Position numbers and translations under genes: made by a program. From contig CAZYXZ010000001.1 of the NCBI GenBank assembly GCA_964651395.1, forward strand, positions 62,001 through 126,000: a stretch of 64,000 nt of DNA. The letters run 5' to 3'. Every line of letters begins with the position of its first letter. Position 1 is the first letter of the stretch. The notes under the pieces were generated by a model, which saw nothing but the letters and a program-made list of their open reading frames with translations, searched no databases and was not told where the DNA came from. Below are positions 60,137 to 64,000 of this stretch, piece by piece. This DNA comes from CAZYXZ01 sp964651395 (lineage in GTDB: Bacteria > Actinomycetota > Actinomycetes > BP-191).

Positions 60137-61533
60137 GCGACCACCTGCCCGCGCACCACGAGCTGCACCAGCTCGTGTGTGGCGTCAAGGTCGTCCCGGC
60201 CGTCCTGAGCCCACACCGCGAAGGTCGCGGGGGTGCCGAGCCCGAGTGGGAGCGTCGCGCAACCGAACGCGGTCGTGACGTCGAGCCGCGACTCCGGCGT
60301 GTTGTGCAGTACGGCGGCCCGCACCATTGCCCACGGGTCGACCGGGCACACCGGGGTGTCCGACCCGAACAGCATCGGGACCCCGGCCGCGTGGAAGGCC
60401 GCGAACGGGTTGAGGCCGCGTGCCCGCTCGGGCCCGAGCCGCTGCGCGTACATGCCGTCGGCTCCTCCCCACGTGCTGTCGAACTGCGGCTGGACGGAGG
60501 CCTCGAGCCCGAGCTCCGCCATCCGTTCGATGCTGCGGTGGTCGGCCATCTCGCAGTGCTCGATCCGGCTGCCGGATCCGCGGACGGCCTCGACGCCGCG
60601 CTCTACCGCCGCCTTCTCGAACCCCTCGAGCACGGTGCCGATCGCGTTGTCCCCGATGGCATGGAACCCGGCGCCCAGGCCGGCGTCGAGGCAGGCCAGC
60701 ACGTGGTCGCGGATGACACTGCCGTCGTGCTTGAGGAACCCGCTCGTCTTCGCGTCCGCGTACGGCCGGGACAGCGCGGCGGTCCGCGAGCCGAAGGAAC
60801 CGTCGCAGAACAGGTCGCCGCCGGCTCGGCGCAGGCCGAGTCGCCTCGGCGTGTCCACGTCCATCAGGTCGCCCCAGGAGGCGACGACGTCGATCGGCCA
60901 GGTGGCGTCGAGCAGGGCCTCGAGGTCGGCCAGCCCGCTGATCTGCGGGCCGGCGCACTCGTGCACCTCCGCGATTCCCTGGGTGGCGAAGTGCGCGATC
61001 GCCGCCTGTTGCGCGGCCGCAGCGCCGGCGGCGGTCAGCGTCGAGTAGGCGACGGCACGCACCCGGTGGTGGTCGTCGACCGTGACCCATCCGTCGTCGC
61101 TGGTGACATCAGCGGCCTGGAGGAGGGCGCTCGAGGCGACCGCGCCGTGCTCGTCCACCCGGGAGAGATAGACGACGCCGCCGAAGGAAGCGCGGTCGAG
61201 CTCGGCCTTCGTCGGCGGCCGCATCTCGGGCCACCGGCTCTCGTCCCAACCGGTGCCGAGGATCGGCCCACCACGCCGGGTGCGCGCATGCCTCGCGAGC
61301 CGGTCGAGCGCATCGGCGAGCGAGGTCGCGCCGTGCAGGTCGAGGCCGGTGAGGGCGAGCCCGGTCTGGGTGACGTGCACGTGCGCGTCACGAAAGGCCG
61401 GCAGGATCACGCCGTCGACGTCGACGACCCGGTCGACGTACGCACTCGCGCCGGACGGGTCGCCGTACCAGTCGACCCGGCCATGTGTCTCGACCAGGGC
61501 GCTGTTGCGACCTCGCCACAGAGTTGTCGTCAC
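60133..61533 (-). CDS. Amidohydrolase (YtcJ/amidohydrolase_3 type) in the lysine operon
   Basis: 466 residues. Metal-site motifs AFRDAHVHVTQTGLAL, AGFHAIGDNAIGTVL, RIEHCEMADHRSI, GSDTPVCPVDPWAMV match amidohydrolase_3. Start and stop overlap kdd and kamD by 4 bases each, so it is made with the lysine enzymes. Its substrate is unknown: it might release lysine from a peptide, N-acyl-lysine or lactam. Not part of the described pathway. Confidence 0.85.
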   Translation of the reverse strand: MTTTLWRGRNSALVETHGRVDWYGDPSGASAYVDRVVDVDGVILPAFRDAHVHVTQTGLALTGLDLHGATSLADALDRLARHARTRRGGPILGTGWDESRWPEMRPPTKAELDRASFGGVVYLSRVDEHGAVASSALLQAADVTSDDGWVTVDDHHRVRAVAYSTLTAAGAAAAQQAAIAHFATQGIAEVHECAGPQISGLADLEALLDATWPIDVVASWGDLMDVDTPRRLGLRRAGGDLFCDGSFGSRTAALSRPYADAKTSGFLKHDGSVIRDHVLACLDAGLGAGFHAIGDNAIGTVLEGFEKAAVERGVEAVRGSGSRIEHCEMADHRSIERMAELGLEASVQPQFDSTWGGADGMYAQRLGPERARGLNPFAAFHAAGVPMLFGSDTPVCPVDPWAMVRAAVLHNTPESRLDVTTAFGCATLPLGLGTPATFAVWAQDGRDDLDATHELVQLVVRGQVVA

Positions 61534-62543
61534 GGCTGCAGTCGTCGCTCGAAGAGGCCGCGTACGCCGGAGTCGGTGCGCAGCAGATCCAGAGCCAGCT
61601 CCGCGTGTCCCGGGACGAAGCCGTTGCCGATCAGCAGGGTGACATCCGCGGCGACACCCTCCGCGGTCAGTGCGGCAGCGCTGAACGACGTGGCCATCGA
61701 GAAGAACAGCACCGTGCCGCCGTCCCGCGTCGCGAGGATCGCGCCGCCTTCGCAGCCGGCGACGTCGACGCAGACGACAGTGAGGTCGACCGGGTCGCCG
61801 ACTGCCTCGGCGAGCGCGATCGGGTCGCGCGCGTCGGCGACGACGACCTCGTCGGCCAGTCCGGCCTTCTCGAGCAGCTCGCGCTCCTCGTGGTTCGGGA
61901 CGACGCCCACCAGCCGCGCCGCCCCGCAGCGGCGGGCGGCGGCCAGCGCCAGCGAACCGGACTTGCCGGCGCCGCCGACGACCGCCACGTGCGGCGCGTC
62001 GTACCGGCGGCAGACCCGCGCGACGAGAGCCGGCGCGCCGCAGACGTCCAGCGTCGCGAGCGCGAGCTCGGTGGGCAGGTCCTCGGGCAGGACGGCGGCG
62101 ATGGACCGGCCGAAGAGGATGGCCGACCCCGCGGCCGGCACCTGCTCGCTCTCGCCGTCCCAGTCGGCCAGGCCGTCGGTGATCTCCAACGGCGTGAGGG
62201 TGAGGGACACGAGGCTGGCGACGCGCTGGCCGACCGCGAGCCCGAGGGCCGACTCGGCGCCGACCTCCGCGACGGTGCCGATGAGCATCCCCCCTGAGCC
62301 GGTGACCGGGTTCTGCATCTTGCCGCGCTCACCCACGATGGCGAGGACGGCTGCGCGGACCGCGGCGCCGTCGCCGTGCGCCTCCCGCAGCTGGCGGTAG
62401 GAGGCCGCGTCGAGGTTGAGGCGCTCGACGGCGATGCGGACCTCGTCGACGGCCAACGGGCCGGTCGGGTCGAGCCGCTCGGCGGCCTGCGGGAGCACGC
62501 CGGCGGGGGCGAGTACCCGGTGCAGGCCGAGAGGCGACGCCAC
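61530..62543 (-). CDS. kdd: L-erythro-3,5-diaminohexanoate dehydrogenase
   Basis: 337 residues from GTG 62543 (GGAGG 6 nt upstream). Family marks: SPLGLHRVLAPAGVLPQAA, GKMQNPVTGSGGMLIGTV, VSLTLTPL, a Rossmann VVGGAGKSGSLALAAARRCGA, VDVAGCEGG, and IGNGFVPGHAELAL. Oxidatively deaminates 3,5-diaminohexanoate to 5-amino-3-oxohexanoate. First gene of the minus-strand operon, divergent from kamA. Confidence 0.92.
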   Translation of the reverse strand: MASPLGLHRVLAPAGVLPQAAERLDPTGPLAVDEVRIAVERLNLDAASYRQLREAHGDGAAVRAAVLAIVGERGKMQNPVTGSGGMLIGTVAEVGAESALGLAVGQRVASLVSLTLTPLEITDGLADWDGESEQVPAAGSAILFGRSIAAVLPEDLPTELALATLDVCGAPALVARVCRRYDAPHVAVVGGAGKSGSLALAAARRCGAARLVGVVPNHEERELLEKAGLADEVVVADARDPIALAEAVGDPVDLTVVCVDVAGCEGGAILATRDGGTVLFFSMATSFSAAALTAEGVAADVTLLIGNGFVPGHAELALDLLRTDSGVRGLFERRLQP

Positions 62544-62648
62544 AACGCCTCCTAGATCGAAGAATCTCCGCCGGAACGCAAGAAATGCCGTAGGATCTAC
62601 GTCAGTACTCCACCAGCGTAACAGGATCACCGGCCACGGGAGGCAACG
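62544..62648. promoter_or_regulatory. Divergent promoter region kdd/kamA
   Basis: 105 bases between the two opposite transcripts. TAGGAT at about 62592 is a fair plus-strand -10. AGATCGAAGAATCT beside the kdd RBS is a near-palindrome that could be an operator. No regulator gene is in the window. Confidence 0.4.
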
Positions 62649-63995
62649 ATGACGGTGCTCGTCGAGCGTCCCGCGGGCGACCAGCCGGTCGCCTACGCCG
62701 GCCGCCGCGAGATCGCGGAGCCGGACTGGACCCGCCTCCCGGCGTACCGGGACGTGACCGGCGCGGAGTGGGAGTCGGCGCAGTGGCAGCGGGCGCACTG
62801 CGTGAAGAACCTGACGCAGCTCAAGGCGGTCTTCGGCGACATGCTCTCGGATGCGCTGCTGGCCGACATCGAGCGCGACCAGGCGGAGCGGGCGACCATG
62901 TCGATGCTGGTCCCGCCGCAGATGCTCAACACGATGAACGAGCGGGACCTGGCCGGCGACCCGATCCGCCGCTACATGATCCCGGCGTTCTCGGACCGGG
63001 ACGCCCGGTGGCCGTCGCACCCGCGCGCCGAGCGCGACTCGTTGCACGAGCACGAGATGTGGGCGGTCGAGGGTCTGACGCACCGCTACCCGACGAAGGT
63101 GCTCGCCGAGCTCCTGCCGACCTGCCCGCAGTACTGCGGCCACTGCACGCGCATGGACCTGGTCGGCAACTCCACGCCTCTCGTCGCCAAGCTGAAGTTC
63201 GACGGCAAGCCGGTCGACCGGCACGCGGCGATGCTCGACTACCTACGGCGTACGCCAGGAGTGCGCGACGTCGTGGTCTCCGGCGGCGACGTAGCCAACC
63301 TGCCGTGGAAGCAGCTCGAGTCCTTCGTCGCGCAGCTGCTGGAGATCGAGTCGATCCGCGACATCCGGCTCGCGACGAAGGCACTCGTCGGGCTGCCGCA
63401 GCACTGGCTGCAGGACGAGGTCGTCGCCGGCATGGGACGGCTCGCGTCCGGTGCGTCGGCCCGCGGCGTCGACCTCGCCATCCACACACACGCCAACCAC
63501 GCGCAGTCCGTGACCCCGTTGGTCGCCAAGGCGGCGCGCACGATGCTCGACGTCGGTGTGCGTGACGTGCGCAACCAGGGCGTCCTCCTGCGCGGCGTCA
63601 ACGCCACGGCGCAGGACCTGCTCGACCTCTGCTTCGCGCTGCTCGACGAGGCGAAGGTCATGCCGTACTACTTCTACCTCTGCGACATGATCCCGAACGC
63701 CGAGCACTGGCGGATCTCCGTCGCGGAGGCTCAGGAGCTCCAGCACGCGATCATGGGCTACCTGCCCGGCTTCGCGACGCCGCGCATCGTGTGCGACGTC
63801 CCCTACGTCGGCAAGCGCTGGGTGCACCAGGTCGCCGAGTACGACCGTGAGCGCGGCATCACGTACTGGACGAAGAACTACCGCACCGGCATCGAGCACG
63901 CCGACACCGACGCGCTGTCCCGCCGCTACGAGTACTACGACCCGATCGACACCCTCCCCGAGTCCGGCCAGACCTGGTGGGCCACGCACTCCTAG
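62649..63995 (+). CDS. kamA: Lysine 2,3-aminomutase
   Basis: 448 residues. The radical-SAM cluster motif TCPQYCGHCTRMDLVGNS has Cys 159, 163 and 166 (CxxxCxxC). GVRDVVVSGGDVANLPW, RLATKALVGLPQHWL, HTHANHAQSVT and NQGVLLRGVNATAQ are typical KamA segments with SAM, PLP and lysine contacts. Isomerises L-lysine to beta-lysine. The GH after the second Cys and MDL after the third differ from the usual RHCTRRRF. Confidence 0.93.
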   Translation: MTVLVERPAGDQPVAYAGRREIAEPDWTRLPAYRDVTGAEWESAQWQRAHCVKNLTQLKAVFGDMLSDALLADIERDQAERATMSMLVPPQMLNTMNERDLAGDPIRRYMIPAFSDRDARWPSHPRAERDSLHEHEMWAVEGLTHRYPTKVLAELLPTCPQYCGHCTRMDLVGNSTPLVAKLKFDGKPVDRHAAMLDYLRRTPGVRDVVVSGGDVANLPWKQLESFVAQLLEIESIRDIRLATKALVGLPQHWLQDEVVAGMGRLASGASARGVDLAIHTHANHAQSVTPLVAKAARTMLDVGVRDVRNQGVLLRGVNATAQDLLDLCFALLDEAKVMPYYFYLCDMIPNAEHWRISVAEAQELQHAIMGYLPGFATPRIVCDVPYVGKRWVHQVAEYDRERGITYWTKNYRTGIEHADTDALSRRYEYYDPIDTLPESGQTWWATHS

Positions 63996-64000
63996 CCCGT

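Noticed and set aside
1..64000. rRNA, tRNA or prophage structural genes
   Set aside because: No cloverleaf, rRNA core or phage structural protein was recognised anywhere in the window.

Overview
The window is high-GC DNA with dense short overlaps (ATGA, GTGA, TTGA), many GTG/TTG starts, and marker genes such as rbpA, a DUF4193 protein, an F420-type LLM oxidoreductase and a split Ppm1/Lnt pair. This points to an aerobic actinobacterium (Actinomycetota). Genus cannot be read from sequence alone; the gene mix would fit a soil or freshwater lineage near Frankiales/Sporichthyales, which is a guess.

Layout. (1) 1-3.8 kb: the edge of a Tn7-like transposon on the minus strand, with two tandem TniQ genes, a TnsA-like endonuclease, the start of a TnsB-like transposase running off the left end, and a small HTH gene facing the other way. 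(2) 4.2-25.1 kb: a stress and redox island. It holds an FMN reductase and alcohol dehydrogenase, a universal stress protein divergent from transaldolase, a cupredoxin-fused NirK-like protein beside an NnrS-like membrane protein, and a five-gene minus-strand operon (DoxX, patatin, FolE, FAD reductase, duplicated lipoprotein). A Cys-rich SufR/ArsR-like regulator is divergent from that operon, and SodA is divergent from a ten-gene plus-strand operon. That operon carries DUF2935, a SemiSWEET-like protein, DUF5996, a UBP zinc finger, an AhpD-like protein, intradiol dioxygenase, pirin, a DODA-type dioxygenase and a KhtT/KhtU-like K+ efflux pair. Three divergent promoters in this island share TTCTAA-N18-(C/T)TAGA(A/G), suggesting one regulon. 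(3) 25.2-44.7 kb: a catabolic cluster with acyl-CoA ligase, TetR, a branched-chain-type ABC transporter packed into two fusion polypeptides (MFS-LivF and LivH-LivM-LivG) plus a divergent binding protein, Old Yellow Enzyme, CocE-type and PHB-depolymerase-like hydrolases, SDR, amidohydrolase, LLM oxidoreductase and a SnoaL-like protein. Three minus-strand promoters here share a TTACGGAG motif at a nearly fixed distance from the start codon. (4) 45-53 kb: small independent units (RibD-like reductase flanked by inverted 23-bp repeats, MarR with nitronate monooxygenase, esterase, NlpC/P60, MFS, acyl-CoA dehydrogenase). (5) 53.5-57.1 kb: core genes rbpA, fxsA, ppm1, lnt, DUF4193. (6) 57.4-64 kb: a lysine catabolic cluster, kal-kamE-kamD-amidohydrolase-kdd on minus and kamA divergent on plus. 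It encodes the 3,5-diaminohexanoate route except the Kce cleavage enzyme, which is not in the window.

No rRNA, tRNA or CRISPR array was recognised. All functional calls come from reading the translated sequences for family motifs; no searches were run.
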